From NCBI GenBank assembly GCA_963693315.1, contig OY856188.1, positions 155,948,730 to 156,012,729 on the forward strand: a DNA stretch of 64,000 nt, written 5' to 3'. The first letter of the stretch is position 1. Each line of letters starts with the position of its first letter. Shown in pieces: positions 1 through 10,947 of this stretch. The notes beneath the pieces are model-generated. The model was not told the origin of the DNA. It saw only the letters and a program-made list of their open reading frames with translations, and did not search any database. The DNA is from Diogma glabrata (lineage: Eukaryota; Arthropoda; Insecta; Diptera; Cylindrotomidae). A program made the position numbers and the translations under genes.

Positions 1-145
1 GTTCTTTTACATTTAAGAAATCGTTTGATTTATTATAAAAGTTGAAGGTTCTAAGGCGCGGATTAATTTCATCTTCGGAAAGAGTTCGCGAAGGAAATGG
101 TTGAATACTATTTTGAAAATTAACGATAAACATTATTGATAAACA

Positions 146-484
146 TTATTGATTTCTCATTAATGACGGATTTTTGTCGTATGAATGACGTAGCATATTC
201 AAGGACGTAGCATATTCAAGGACAAAAGCTATACTAAACACAACACAATCACTAGCATTTGATTGACATTGAACAGGCGGAAAACACACAATTTTTCCTG
301 CGTTAAAATAATAGGGAGATAACTTTCGTAAAATTGTATCCGTTTGGTGAGAATAGTTTTTGAAATTCAAAGAGTCGTATATAAAAATGTCATTGGCATC
401 AAAGTAGATACAAATAAAATGACCGACACGGTCAAACACTTCCGAACCTTCAATTAGAAATGTTATTAATATAGATTTTTGAAT
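146..484 (-). pseudogene. C48/Ulp1-like cysteine peptidase remnant
   Basis: The open frame reads through a GHF-I-IYFDANDIFIYDSL segment and then PPVQCQSNASDCVVFSIAF. This matches the order of the catalytic His, Asp, Gln and Cys of the C48 (SUMO-protease-like) fold, where Q-x-N-x-x-D-C-G-x-F is usual; here the Gly after the nucleophile Cys is Val. The frame is open upstream to about 484 without a convincing ATG, so only the C-terminal half of a domain is present. The copia insertion starts at 501, so upstream parts of the gene may be displaced beyond 10.23 kb. C48-like peptidases are common cargo of eukaryotic DNA transposons, but a host-gene fragment is equally possible. Family call moderate, activity not expected. 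Confidence 0.45.
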
Positions 485-500
485 TGCAGAACAACAAATA

Positions 501-668
501 TGTTGAGCAGAATGATATTTTGAAATAGAAATAACTAGATTATATTTCAGTAATGAGTTTATTACAATAGAGCAAAATATAATGGTCTAATGGTTTATAT
601 ACATTGTATGCTTAAATGTGTGTGTAACAAATTATAAATCACAGGGTGTTTCATTTATTATCTTAACA
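501..668 (-). repeat. 3' LTR of the copia element
   Basis: 168 bp with TG...CA ends. It matches 6891-7051 plus 10213-10232 almost base for base; differences visible by eye are few (for example around 575-585 versus 6965-6975), so the copy is fairly young despite its broken ORFs. Confidence 0.88.
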
Positions 669-677
669 CTCCCACTT
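669..677 (-). promoter_or_regulatory. Polypurine tract of the copia element
   Basis: Minus strand reads AAGTGGGAG immediately before the TG of the 3' LTR, the expected plus-strand priming site. Confidence 0.7.
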
Positions 678-833
678 AAATTAAACACTACATTTTAAAA
701 CAACCAATTAATTAAAAAAAAAATACAATTACAATTCAAATAATTTACGAAAAAAAACTTAATTGAAATGACATACATTCATTTCATTTCTCAATTTCTG
801 GAAGCCATCTTAGCAAAGCGCCTTTATGAGGAT

Positions 834-3800
834 GTCACCAAGTTGATTTGTTGTTGAAATGTAAGAAATTTGAAAAGTGTCTTGTTCAAACTTTTCACGA
901 ATAAAATGATACCTTATATCAATGTGTTTTGTTCTGCGGTGGAACTCAGGATTCTTGATTAACTTGATCTCACTTTAATTATCAATGTGTAGAATAAGCA
1001 CACCTTCTAATTGTACTTGAAGATCATTCAAAAATTGTTCGACCCATATCATTTCTTTTACAGTTAGTGAGGCTGCCACGTATTCACTTTCAGTTGTAGA
1101 AAGTGAAACACTTTTCTGTCTTTCTGAACACCAAATTACTGGACTAATGCCTAGCATAAAGAGGTGGCTAGTAGCAGACCTCCTTGTTGTAAGATCACCA
1201 CCATAATCAGCATCACTAAAAGCAAATTAACGAAAAACTGTTTGATTAGACTTGAAACTCAGACCATATCTTGGAGTTCCTTTCATATATTTAGGAATTC
1301 TTTTCACAGCCTTAACATCAGTAGCGGTTGGATTTTCCATAAAACGACTAACATAGTTAACCGCATATGCCACATCTGGTCTAGTTGCTACAGCCAAAAA
1401 CATGAGACTCCCAACAGCTTCCCTATAAGGAAACTTTGTTGCCATAGAATTCTGAACCTCAATAAATGTTCCTAGTTCAGTTGGAGTAGATATAGGATTA
1501 CGATCTTCCATACCAAATCTCTTTAATATTTTCATAGCATAATTGTGTTGATGTAATACAATTGTTCCGTCCTGGAGTTTATTAATTTCCATGCCAAGGA
1601 AATATTCAGCTTGTTTTTTCAAAATTATCTTGTAAATAGTTTATTAATGGTAATATTAGCTTTTCATCATTTGAAGCAATCAACCTATCATCAATGTTAT
1701 CAATGTTATCATCAATTGAAGCAATCAACCTATCATCAATATTAAAAAAACAGATTTGCGTCCATTAACATCCTTAGAACGCATGTTGTTGTGGGACCTT
1801 GGTCTTAAAAGGTTTTTATGTGTTGTTGTGACACATATTGTAATGCCTACTACACAACACATTTTATTTAAAAAAAAAAAAAAAATGTAGAGTGCTAATA
1901 TGATTTGGTCACAACCATTTCTATAATTGAATAGGGAGGACTTCGAGGGAACAAACCCAAAATTATGAAGGTATTTACTAAATGTTTGATTCCAAACTCG
2001 GGAGGCCTGCTTAAGTCCGTACAAACATTTTAACCGTTTAAAGACTCTTCCAGAAATATCATTATATACCTCTGATTGCTGCATAGAAATATCCTCCGCC
2101 AATTAACCATGTAAAAATGCGGTTTTAATGTCGAACTGTTTTAGAATTAAATTTTCTTGATCCGCGATCGCTAAAACGATCCTGATTGATGAAAACCTTC
2201 CAACTGGCTAAATGTTTCCTTGAAATTAATACCAAATCTTTTGATATAACCTTTTGCCACTAATCTATCTCTATACCTATCAATTTCGCCATACTGGTTC
2301 AATTTTATTTTATACACCCAATGATTTTGGATAGGTTTAAGACCAACTGGTAGTTCAACAAGATCCCAAGTGTTGTTTTTTAAAAGAGCTTGATATTCAT
2401 CATTCATCGCTTCCACCCATTTTTGTTTATCGGATGATCTTAAAGCTTCATCAAAACACAATGGTTCTTAAAAATCTGCAATGAAAGCAAAACCATCATA
2501 AACTCCCATGTTTGCCATTTTGTTTCTGCCACGAAGACTGTCTTTTATTGTGTCAGTTTGTTGACAATCTGCAGGTTCAGAGATCACATTATTTTCATCG
2601 CCTGCAACTTTAAGACTCTCTTTCAATGAAACATCATCATAAAACACAGTAGTTTCATCAGACTCTTCTCTAAATTTTATATCACAAGACAGTTGTATTT
2701 TTCTTGTGCTATTATTTCATACTCTAAACCCTTTGGTATTATCACAATACCCAACAAAAATTCCAGTGTCAGACTTTCTATCCCATTTCTTCCTATTTCG
2801 TTTCGGAACAAGCACAAAGGTTTCTTAACCAAAAACTTTAAAATGATCAAATTTCGGTATTTCATTAAATCACAACTCGAACGGTGTTTTATTGACTGTT
2901 GGACTTGGGCCAGTTCTGTTCAAAACATATACTGCTGTGTTGACTGCTTCAGCCCACATTTTCAATGGTAGGTTCTTTGAATGAATCATAGTCCTAGATG
3001 CCTCTACAATCGTACGCATATCTCGTTCAGCTCGTTCATTTTGCGGTGTATACGGAACAGATCTTTAGTGACGAATTCTATTTTGTTTAACCATTCCTGA
3101 ATAAATTCAGTCACTTGAATTTGGCATCCGGTATCTTTTTCTATTAACTTTGCAAAATTTTGTAAGCACTGACTGACTTCTGATTTATTTTTCAAAAAAT
3201 AAACCTTTCGGTAACTTGAAAAATCATCCTTGAGCAACATAAAATACTTTGATCCTCCATACGAAGTTTCTTGCATTGGGCATGGGGCCCACATCACTAT
3301 AAATTATATCTCCACATCGTGTAGCTCTTTTATTTGATAAAGTAAAAGACGATCTGTGATGCTTTGCAACGATGCAATCATCACAAACGAACTCCTCAAC
3401 TAAAAATTTAATGTTCATTGTTTTCAAAATATTTCTCACCTGAGTTAAGTTTTGATGAGCTAGTCGTTTATGCCATAACTTTATCGATTCCTTTTTTACG
3501 GCTGCTTTAATATATTTACTATTTGTATCCGTGACCTTGGGTAAAATTACCTTGAAAAGCATTTTATATAATTTTGATTCTCGAACTCCCACTGCAACAG
3601 TACTGCCATGTTGCATAAACTCACATTGTGATTTATTCGATTAAAGAATATAATTTTTATCCAAAGCTTGACATTGGGAAAATAAATTCAGCTTTATATC
3701 TGGAACATAAATAACGTGTGTTAAAATTTTTTACTGCCATAAACGTTTATTAAACACTAAAATATCAATGTTGCCCTTTCCATAAGCTTTAATTGTTTCT

Positions 3801-3900
3801 CCATTTCCAATTGTTATAGATTTTGGATCAACAAATTGTTCATAATCATATAATTACATTTTATTAAAAGTCATATGATCACTTGCCCCCGAATCCATAT
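834..3900 (-). pseudogene. copia pol: protease, integrase, RT and RNase H, frameshifted
   Basis: Aspartic protease: D-S-G-A-S-D-H-M near 3860-3890. Integrase zinc motif near 3380-3480 (LWHKRLAHQN then C-D-D-C), followed by a catalytic-core start (YSDVGPM) that shifts frame near 3250-3290 to continue as KYFMLLKDDFSSY. RT2-type reverse transcriptase begins at about 2460 (KWVEAMNDEYQAL, then NHWVYKIK) and continues after frame breaks as LKCLYGLKQASRVWNQTF near 2000. The YVDD segment around 1680-1740 is disrupted by a short local duplication of CAATCAACCTATCATCAAT. The RT tail (YFLGMEINKLQDG) occupies 1230-1620. RNase H shows SLSTTESEYVAAS at about 1070-1110 and ends near 834. Several stops and frameshifts; non-functional polyprotein. 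Confidence 0.88.
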
Positions 3901-3989
3901 ACCAATCATGAATATGATCATGAGAAATAGCGGAATTACATACAAATGCATTGCTTTCTTTAAAAAATTCGTGATTATTTGTTTTTAGT

Positions 3990-4695
3990 TCCTTAAGTAA
4001 AGAACAATCCTTTTTCCAGTGACCACGCTTTTGACAATGAAAACATTTTCCCTTTTTATTGTTAAATTTAAACTTCTACTGTAAAACTAACGCTTCACTA
4101 CTAGCTATTTCATCCTTTTCTTTTAAAAATAAACGTGTTTTTTTCAATCATCAGTCGCGATGTTAAGTTGTCCAACGTGCGTTGGTTTTTTTCAGTTGAC
4201 TCCCAGGCTGTATAGAAATGATTGTATCCTTCAGGTAAAGTTAACAATATCTTGGTAATAACCATTGGAGATGTTATCATGCATATCTTCCAATTGTTGG
4301 ACAATGTTTTGTAATTTTGCTATATGTGTCGCCATATTGTCATCAGTTTGCTTTGTAAAAGAATAAAACTGTTGTTGTAGAAAATGAACACTCGGGCTTG
4401 ACTTTAATTCATGTATGGCGTGTAACTTATTCCACATCTCATGATCTGTAATACAGTTTAATATGTGAATTAACGGTTCTTGTCCCACTGTCATTACAAT
4501 AATTGTTTGCGCTTTTCTATCTAGTTTACACCATTTATTAACACTTTCTTTATCTTCCGTTAGCGGTTTTTTAATACAACCCGTAACTACATCATATAAT
4601 TCACTATCCATTAGCAAAATTTTGACCTGAAATTTCCACGCCATCCAGTTACTTCTATTGTGCAGTTTAGCGATTTTAATTGATTCTGATTCCAT
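3990..4695 (-). pseudogene. copia gag with CCHC zinc knuckle, frameshifted
   Basis: The start is taken at the ATG at 4695 (protein begins MESESIKIAKL), because this lies just inside the conserved gag start and the sequence farther out belongs to the inserted TIR element. The frame carries the copia gag landmarks LHNRSNWMAWKFQVKILL and MWNKLHAIHE. It shifts frame near 4260-4300 and continues as LLTLPEGYNHFYTAWES. A CCHC knuckle (C-F-H-C-Q-K-R-G-H-W-K-K-D-C) lies near 4005-4050. The role was the nucleocapsid/capsid of virus-like particles; the frame is broken and cannot make a full product. Confidence 0.82.
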
Positions 4696-4702
4696 GATAT
4701 TA

Positions 4703-6587
4703 CACCCAGAGAAATGCTCGCTTTCATTATGCATATGACCGTATAAATTATGCATAAGACCGCGTAAAAAAGAACTAAGAGGCGAATTTCATAAATCATG
4801 CATTTGCGTTTAACAAGTTTTTATAAATTTGACAAACAATATTTATGCTTCTTCCGCATAAATCATAACCTATTCTGTGATGAATTTATGAAAATAATTT
4901 AAGCAATTATACGGAAAAATGTACAAATTATACATAATAAACATAATTTTTAACAATAAATTATCCATTAATTTGTTTGATTTAATTACCGGCATATACA
5001 TGAACCATACTTACATATCTTGATTATGTTATTATTATTTCCTATTCATAATAAATTTATTTTTAAATATTTCGTAATTAAATATAAAATTTATAAATTT
5101 ATTTTTACAAAACTGAGCTTTATTTATTTAAAAAAAATTTTACAGAGTTTTATCTGAAGAATTTATTTCTAACTTCTGATATAATAATTTTAAAGTTTAG
5201 GTTTAAATTAAAAATAATTTAAAAAGCTATATTTATATATTTAAGGAAAAATTTAAACATTTACAAAATAAAAGTCACAAAATCATTATTGCGAAAAATT
5301 TTATAAACTCGAATCTTTGATTTTGTTGGTTTTACCTCCAGAGTAAATCCTTGAAATCATATGAGTGTTTTCTTAAAATTGCTTATCCTTTTTGGACATG
5401 TTTTTATTGAGTTGAATAACTAAAGAGCCAGTATATCTGCAAAGTGCAATCTGAAATATAGAGAAATAAACCAATAATTTTAAAAGTATATGCGTTGCTG
5501 TTTATTTAAAACTACCTTTTTCATTATATAAAGACGGACGGTCTTGCAGATTCATGAGAAAGAACTTTTTCTCCATTTTTCACCAGATGCACAAATAATA
5601 AAATGATCATTAAATATATGTCCTTTCCCGCAAAGCACCCGATTACTAATCTAACAAGAAAGAAATACTAAAAGTTACATAATTCATTTCAAGTTACCAA
5701 TCATTTTCTGCGAGTGGAACTGTCGACGAGGCTTCATAGATTAGGATGCCCTTCCACAATATAACCTCTCGTATGTTTTTCTTATTGTTTCGCTTAAACA
5801 AAGGCATGTATTAAAATATTGATACTGGTGTCTGTGAAATACAAAGTAAAGCCTAAAACATTACCTTTCAAGCGCAAAACTCCAGTTCACAACTTGAATG
5901 TTTTTCAGAATATCGTTTTGATTTTTGTATCAACTTTTCTGCATAAAAAATAGAAACACAAGATAAAATCAAAAAAAGTTTATAATAATATATAGATCTG
6001 CGATATTGGAACAAAATCGTTCACTCACCTTATAGTTAATTTTAAAAACTTCGAAACATTTATTTTAGTGGAATCTCAAAAATCTAAAAAATTTTAATCA
6101 CTTGAACTAATTACATAATATAATAAATAATATTATTTGTAAAACATTATATTTTTATAACATATTAAAAAAGTATCATTATAATTTAAACACTTAAGTA
6201 TAATTGCCAAATTTAAGAGGGCTTTTGTTTTAAGTTGCGTCACTAATACTATATTATCTTTTCGTTGCATATTTTGGTGATAAGAAGCTTAAGAAGAGTA
6301 AATAAGAGCAAATAAACTTGAATTATACGGCGACCGTATGATTTATTGTTATTTTTCTACAAAACGTAAGGCATTAATAGTAAATTAATCGTTTAAAAAA
6401 ATCGGGAGTTATATTTACTATGATTAAAGTATTACTCGATAAAATATCATAAATCATTCAATCTATGTAAAATTCACCCGAAATTATGCATGATTTATGT
6501 GCATTATTAATAATACAGAATGGTAATTACAACAATGTAATTATACAATCCTTTTGCATAAATTATGATGAGATTTTTCTCTGGGTG
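4703..6587. mobile_element. Non-autonomous TIR DNA element inserted just upstream of gag
   Basis: The ends are inverted copies of CACCCAGAGAAA, flanked by TA on both sides (4701-4702 and 6588-6589), which fits a Tc1/mariner-type TA duplication. Both subterminal regions carry a repeated CATAAATCATGCAT-like motif. No ORF of any size is present in the 1.9 kb. Excising it places the copia leader within a few bases of the gag ATG, which supports the boundaries. Superfamily assignment rests on TSD and TIR only. Confidence 0.7.
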
Positions 6588-6875
6588 TAAAAGAAACAAA
6601 AAAAATTTAAAATTTCACAACTTTTATCTACTTATCACTGCAGAATTTCATAAAACAAGTTCTATTGTATTTTTGCACTTAAAATTTTAAGATTTATTTG
6701 ATCTTTTTCACTGTTGTATTAGCTCGATTAACTAAAACAAACTTATAACCCGGTAATCAAAACAAATTGATTAAAACAAAAAATTACTTAGTATATCTAC
6801 GATAAACTCTATATATTATCGAATACTAATAATTGTAAAATTTACCAATATAATACTTTTTGTTAATAAAACTTA

Positions 6876-6890
6876 ACAGGGCTCATAACC
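6876..6890 (-). promoter_or_regulatory. Primer-binding site of the copia element
   Basis: Minus strand reads GGTTATGAGCCCTG directly after the LTR terminal CA. It resembles the internal initiator-tRNA-Met primer site known from Drosophila copia. Confidence 0.7.
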
Positions 6891-7051
6891 TGTTGAGCAG
6901 AATGATATTTTGAAATAGAAATAACTAGATTATATTTCAGTAATGAGTTTATTACTATAGAGCAAAATATAATTATCTTATAGTTTATATACATTGTATG
7001 CTTAAACGTGTGTGTAACAAGTTATAAATCACAGGGTGTTTCATTTATTAT
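6891..7051 (-). repeat. 5' LTR of the copia element, main part
   Basis: Matches 501-651. It is interrupted after GTGTTTCATTTATTAT; the remaining terminal bases are found at 10213-10232 beyond the satellite array, whose last intact base there is followed by A-rich sequence instead of the terminal CA. Confidence 0.85.
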
Positions 7052-7119
7052 AAGAACTGAATCTAAAAAATTATGGTGCAAATTATGAAACTTTTTGCAA
7101 TCCATACAATTTTAGAGCG

Positions 7120-7196
7120 ATCTAGTTTCGAACCAATGAGAAAATTTTTAAACTTTAAAAAAGTTTATCATTCTCATCAGGGCTAGCCGACTAGAT
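7120..7196 (-). ncRNA. Hammerhead ribozyme motif, array copy 1
   Basis: On the minus strand in order: helix III strand ATCTAGT, unpaired C (cleavage 3' of it), helix I hairpin GGCTAGCC, core CTGATGA, a 44-nt helix II region opening with G and closing with C, core GAA, and helix III partner ACTAGAT (7 bp with the first strand). All conserved core positions are present. Confidence 0.75.
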
Positions 7197-7575
7197 AAAC
7201 TCTACCAAAAAATGTTAACGCTAATGATTATAAACCAAAAATTAGGTTACAACTCTAGCGAAGTGTAAAAACAAAAAATTTACATAAACATACATTTAAT
7301 AAATTCAGGTTTAGTCAATTAATTTCTCTGGTGATCACTGTTTTGTTATACTCTAGATTTTCTAGTATTGAATAACAAAATTGTATCTGTGAGAAGAAGA
7401 TGACTAGTCTTCACTTGTGTCTATTGACACATGATCAACAATTAATTCAGTAAATTATTTGTGATGTAACATCACCCCGATGGAAAATCTCCCATCAAGA
7501 ATAATATAAGAACTGAATCTAAAAAATTATGGTGCAAATTATGAAACTTTTTGCAATCCATACAATTTTAGAGCG

Positions 7576-7652
7576 ATCTAGTTTCGAACCAATGAGAAAA
7601 TTTTTAAACTTTAAAAAAGTTTATCATTCTCATCAGGGCTAGCCGACTAGAT
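7576..7652 (-). ncRNA. Hammerhead ribozyme motif, array copy 2
   Basis: Same sequence as the copy 456 bp upstream, with intact CTGATGA and GAAA core and 7-bp helix III. Confidence 0.75.
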
Positions 7653-8177
7653 AAACTCTACCAAAAAATGTTAACGCTAATGATTATAAACCAAAAATTA
7701 GGTTACAACTCTAGCGAAGTGTAAAAACAAAAAATTTACATAAACATACATTTAATAAATTCAGGTTTAGTCAATTAATTTCTCTGGTGATCACTGTTTT
7801 GTTATACTCTAGATTTTCTAGTATTGAATAACAAAATTGTATCTGTGAGAAGAAGATGACTAGTCTTCACTTGTGTCTATTGACACATGATCAACAATTA
7901 ATTCAGTAAATTATTTGTGATGTAACATCACCCCGATGGAAAATCTCCCATCAAGAATCATCTTCTTCAGTCATCTTCTTCTCACAGATACAATTTTGTT
8001 ATTCAATACTAGAAAATCTAGAGTATAACAAAACAGTGATCACCAGAGAAATTAATTGACTAAACCTGAATTTATTAAATGTATGTTTATGTAAATTTTT
8101 TGTTTTTACACTTCGCTAGAGTTGTAACCTAATTTTTGGTTTATAATCATTAGCGTTAACATTTTTTGGTAGAGTTT

Positions 8178-8254
8178 ATCTAGTCGGCTAGCCCTGATGA
8201 GAATGATAAACTTTTTTAAAGTTTAAAAATTTTCTCATTGGTTCGAAACTAGAT
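8178..8254 (+). ncRNA. Hammerhead ribozyme motif, array copy 3
   Basis: Helix III 8178-8184 with 8248-8254; predicted cleavage after C8185; helix I hairpin 8186-8193; CTGATGA 8194-8200; helix II region 8201-8244, in which AATGA can pair with TCATT and TAAACTTT with AAAGTTTA; GAAA 8245-8248. The open helix is helix III, so the topology is type III. Confidence 0.78.
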
Positions 8255-8633
8255 CGCTCTAAAATTGTATGGATTGCAAAAAGTTTCATAATTTGCACCA
8301 TAATTTTTTAGATTCAGTTCTTATATTATTCTTGATGGGAGATTTTCCATCGGGGTGATGTTACATCACAAATAATTTACTGAATTAATTGTTGATCATG
8401 TGTCAATAGACACAAGTGAAGACTAGTCATCTTCTTCTCACAGATACAATTTTGTTATTCAATACTAGAAAATCTAGAGTATAACAAAACAGTGATCACC
8501 AGAGAAATTAATTGACTAAACCTGAATTTATTAAATGTATGTTTATGTAAATTTTTTGTTTTTACACTTCGCTAGAGTTGTAACCTAATTTTTGGTTTAT
8601 AATCATTAGCGTTAACATTTTTTGGTAGAGTTT

Positions 8634-8710
8634 ATCTAGTCGGCTAGCCCTGATGAGAATGATAAACTTTTTTAAAGTTTAAAAATTTTCTCATTGGTTC
8701 AAAACTAGAT
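8634..8710 (+). ncRNA. Hammerhead motif, array copy 4, with core mutation
   Basis: Identical to the neighbouring copies except that the conserved G of the GAAA core is A (position 8701). This G is G12 of the hammerhead core, a catalytic residue, so this copy is predicted to be inactive. Confidence 0.7.
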
Positions 8711-9089
8711 CGCTCTAAAATTGTATGGATTGCAAAAAGTTTCATAATTTGCACCATAATTTTTTAGATTCAGTTCTTATATTATTCTTGATGGGAGATT
8801 TTCCATCGGGGTGATGTTACATCACAAATAATTTACTGAATTAATTGTTGATCATGTGTCAATAGACACAAGTGAAGACTAGTCATCTTCTTCTCACAGA
8901 TACAATTTTGTTATTCAATACTAGAAAATCTAGAGTATAACAAAACAGTGATCACCAGAGAAATTAATTGACTAAACCTGAATTTATTAAATGTATGTTT
9001 ATGTAAATTTTTTGTTTTTACACTTCGCTAGAGTTGTAACCTAATTTTTGGTTTATAATCATTAGCGTTAACATTTTTTGGTAGAGTTT

Positions 9090-9166
9090 ATCTAGTCGGC
9101 TAGCCCTGATGAGAATGATAAACTTTTTTAAAGTTTAAAAATTTTCTCATTGGTTCGAAACTAGAT
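9090..9166 (+). ncRNA. Hammerhead ribozyme motif, array copy 5
   Basis: Intact core and helix III, same as the copy at 8178-8254. Confidence 0.77.
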
Positions 9167-9545
9167 CGCTCTAAAATTGTATGGATTGCAAAAAGTTTCA
9201 TAATTTGCACCATAATTTTTTAGATTCAGTTCTTATATTATTCTTGATGGGAGATTTTCCATCGGGGTGATGTTACATCACAAATAATTTACTGAATTAA
9301 TTGTTGATCATGTGTCAATAGACACAAGTGAAGACTAGTCATCTTCTTCTCACAGATACAATTTTGTTATTCAATACTAGAAAATCTAGAGTATAACAAA
9401 ACAGTGATCACCAGAGAAATTAATTGACTAAACCTGAATTTATTAAATGTATGTTTATGTAAATTTTTTGTTTTTACACTTCGCTAGAGTTGTAACCTAA
9501 TTTTTGGTTTATAATCATTAGCGTTAACATTTTTTGGTAGAGTTT

Positions 9546-9622
9546 ATCTAGTCGGCTAGCCCTGATGAGAATGATAAACTTTTTTAAAGTTTAAAAATTT
9601 TCTCATTGGTTCGAAACTAGAT
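9546..9622 (+). ncRNA. Hammerhead ribozyme motif, array copy 6
   Basis: Intact core and helix III, same as the copy at 8178-8254. Confidence 0.77.
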
Positions 9623-10001
9623 CGCTCTAAAATTGTATGGATTGCAAAAAGTTTCATAATTTGCACCATAATTTTTTAGATTCAGTTCTTATATTATTCT
9701 TGATGGGAGATTTTCCATCGGGGTGATGTTACATCACAAATAATTTACTGAATTAATTGTTGATCATGTGTCAATAGACACAAGTGAAGACTAGTCATCT
9801 TCTTCTCACAGATACAATTTTGTTATTCAATACTAGAAAATCTAGAGTATAACAAAACAGTGATCACCAGAGAAATTAATTGACTAAACCTGAATTTATT
9901 AAATGTATGTTTATGTAAATTTTTTGTTTTTACACTTCGCTAGAGTTGTAACCTAATTTTTGGTTTATAATCATTAGCGTTAACATTTTTTGGTAGAGTT
10001 T

Positions 10002-10078
10002 ATCTAGTCGGCTAGCCCTGATGAGAATGATAAACTTTTTTAAAGTTTAAAAATTTTCTCATTGGTTCGAAACTAGAT
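10002..10078 (+). ncRNA. Hammerhead ribozyme motif, array copy 7
   Basis: Intact core and helix III. It lies 134 bp before the right end of the array, so that end is not a ribozyme-cleaved end. Confidence 0.77.
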
Positions 10079-10232
10079 CGCTCTAAAATTGTATGGATTG
10101 CAAAAAGTTTCATAATTTGCACCATAATTTTTTAGATTCAGTTCTTATATTATTCTTGATGGGAGATTTTCCATCGGGGTGATGTTACATCACAAATAAT
10201 TTACTGAATTAAGTGTTTCATTTATTATCTTA

Positions 10233-10522
10233 AAAAAAAATCGATATACTTATTTGGAAATAGCTACTGCATCTCAGATAAAAATATATAATGTATGTCC
10301 GTCGATATGTTACACATTTGCAGTATATTTTCAAACTGTCGAATATGAAGTATATTTTCAAACTGTCTTTTCAAACTGAGTATATTTTCAAACTTTTCAA
10401 ACTGTCGAATCATTGGCTAAAGGATCAGTTTCAATAATCATTTCAACAAATAAATTCCAACTTAAATTAATTGATTCCATTTCATGCATAATATTTAAAA
10501 AAATATGAATATAAAATTTAAT
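10233..10522. other. AT-rich flank without gene
   Basis: Starts with an A run and holds several short copies of AGTATATTTTCAAACTGTC around 10320-10410. No ORF or known element seen. Confidence 0.5.
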
Positions 10523-10886
10523 ATCTTATATATTAATACGCTAGATCAAAACTTTGTGGAGCCTAAGGCTTTTTTATTCGCAGATGGATTCATTTCAAAT
10601 TTTCACAGCTAACTGATATTAGTGTAACCTATAATCGGATTCGGATTCACACAAATCGGATCATAAATAAAAAAGTTATTATATACGGAAAACTTTTTAT
10701 ATACATCTTATATATTAATACGCTAGATCAAAACTTTGTGGAGCCTAAGGCTTTTTTATTCGCAGATGGATTCAATTCAAATTTTCACAGCTAACTGATA
10801 TTAGTGTAACCTATAATCGGATTCGGATTCACACAAATCGGATCATAAATAAAAAAGTTATTATATACGGAAAACTTTTTATATAC
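10523..10886. repeat. 182-bp direct duplication (two copies)
   Basis: The stretch starting ATCTTATATATTAATACGCT at 10523 recurs at 10705, with only a base or two of difference visible (ATTCATTTCA versus ATTCAATTCA). Non-coding. Confidence 0.85.
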
Positions 10887-10947
10887 ATATGCATTATAAG
10901 TTTACATACATATAAAAACGAAATTAAAAATTTATTTTATTTTTTTA

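Larger units (their letters stand above)
7052..10212. repeat. Inverted tandem array of a 456-bp hammerhead-ribozyme repeat
   Basis: The unit repeats at exactly 456 bp: the landmark AAGAACTGAATC at 7052 and 7508 on one strand, and its complement GATTCAGTTCTT at 8311, 8767, 9223, 9679 and 10135 on the other. About two units face minus, about five face plus, and they meet head to head near 7958-7970, where TCATCTTCTT occurs twice. Copies look nearly identical by eye. The whole block is bounded by a 16-bp direct duplication of the copia LTR (GTGTTTCATTTATTAT, 7036-7051 and 10213-10228), so it arrived as one insertion. No ORF. Each unit also has small palindromes (GTGATGT-T-ACATCAC; GTGTC-AATA-GACAC). 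Confidence 0.95.
501..10232 (-). mobile_element. Ty1/copia LTR retrotransposon, decayed, with two nested insertions
   Basis: Two 168-bp-class LTRs flank gag-pol in copia order (gag, protease, integrase, RT, RNase H) on the minus strand. On that strand the LTR begins TGTTAAGATAAT and ends CTGCTCAACA. A primer-binding site (GGTTATGAGCCCTG) of the internal initiator-tRNA-Met type known from copia directly follows the 5' LTR, and a purine tract (AAGTGGGAG) directly precedes the 3' LTR. The element carries a TIR element at 4703-6587 and a 3.16-kb hammerhead-satellite array at 7052-10212 inside its 5' LTR. Without these its length would be about 4.7 kb, normal for copia. Coding frames are broken at several points, so it is not autonomous now. 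Confidence 0.9.

Noticed and set aside
7052..10212. CRISPR-like array
   Set aside because: Repeats are 456-bp head-to-tail units without spacers, inverted halfway, in a eukaryotic genome.
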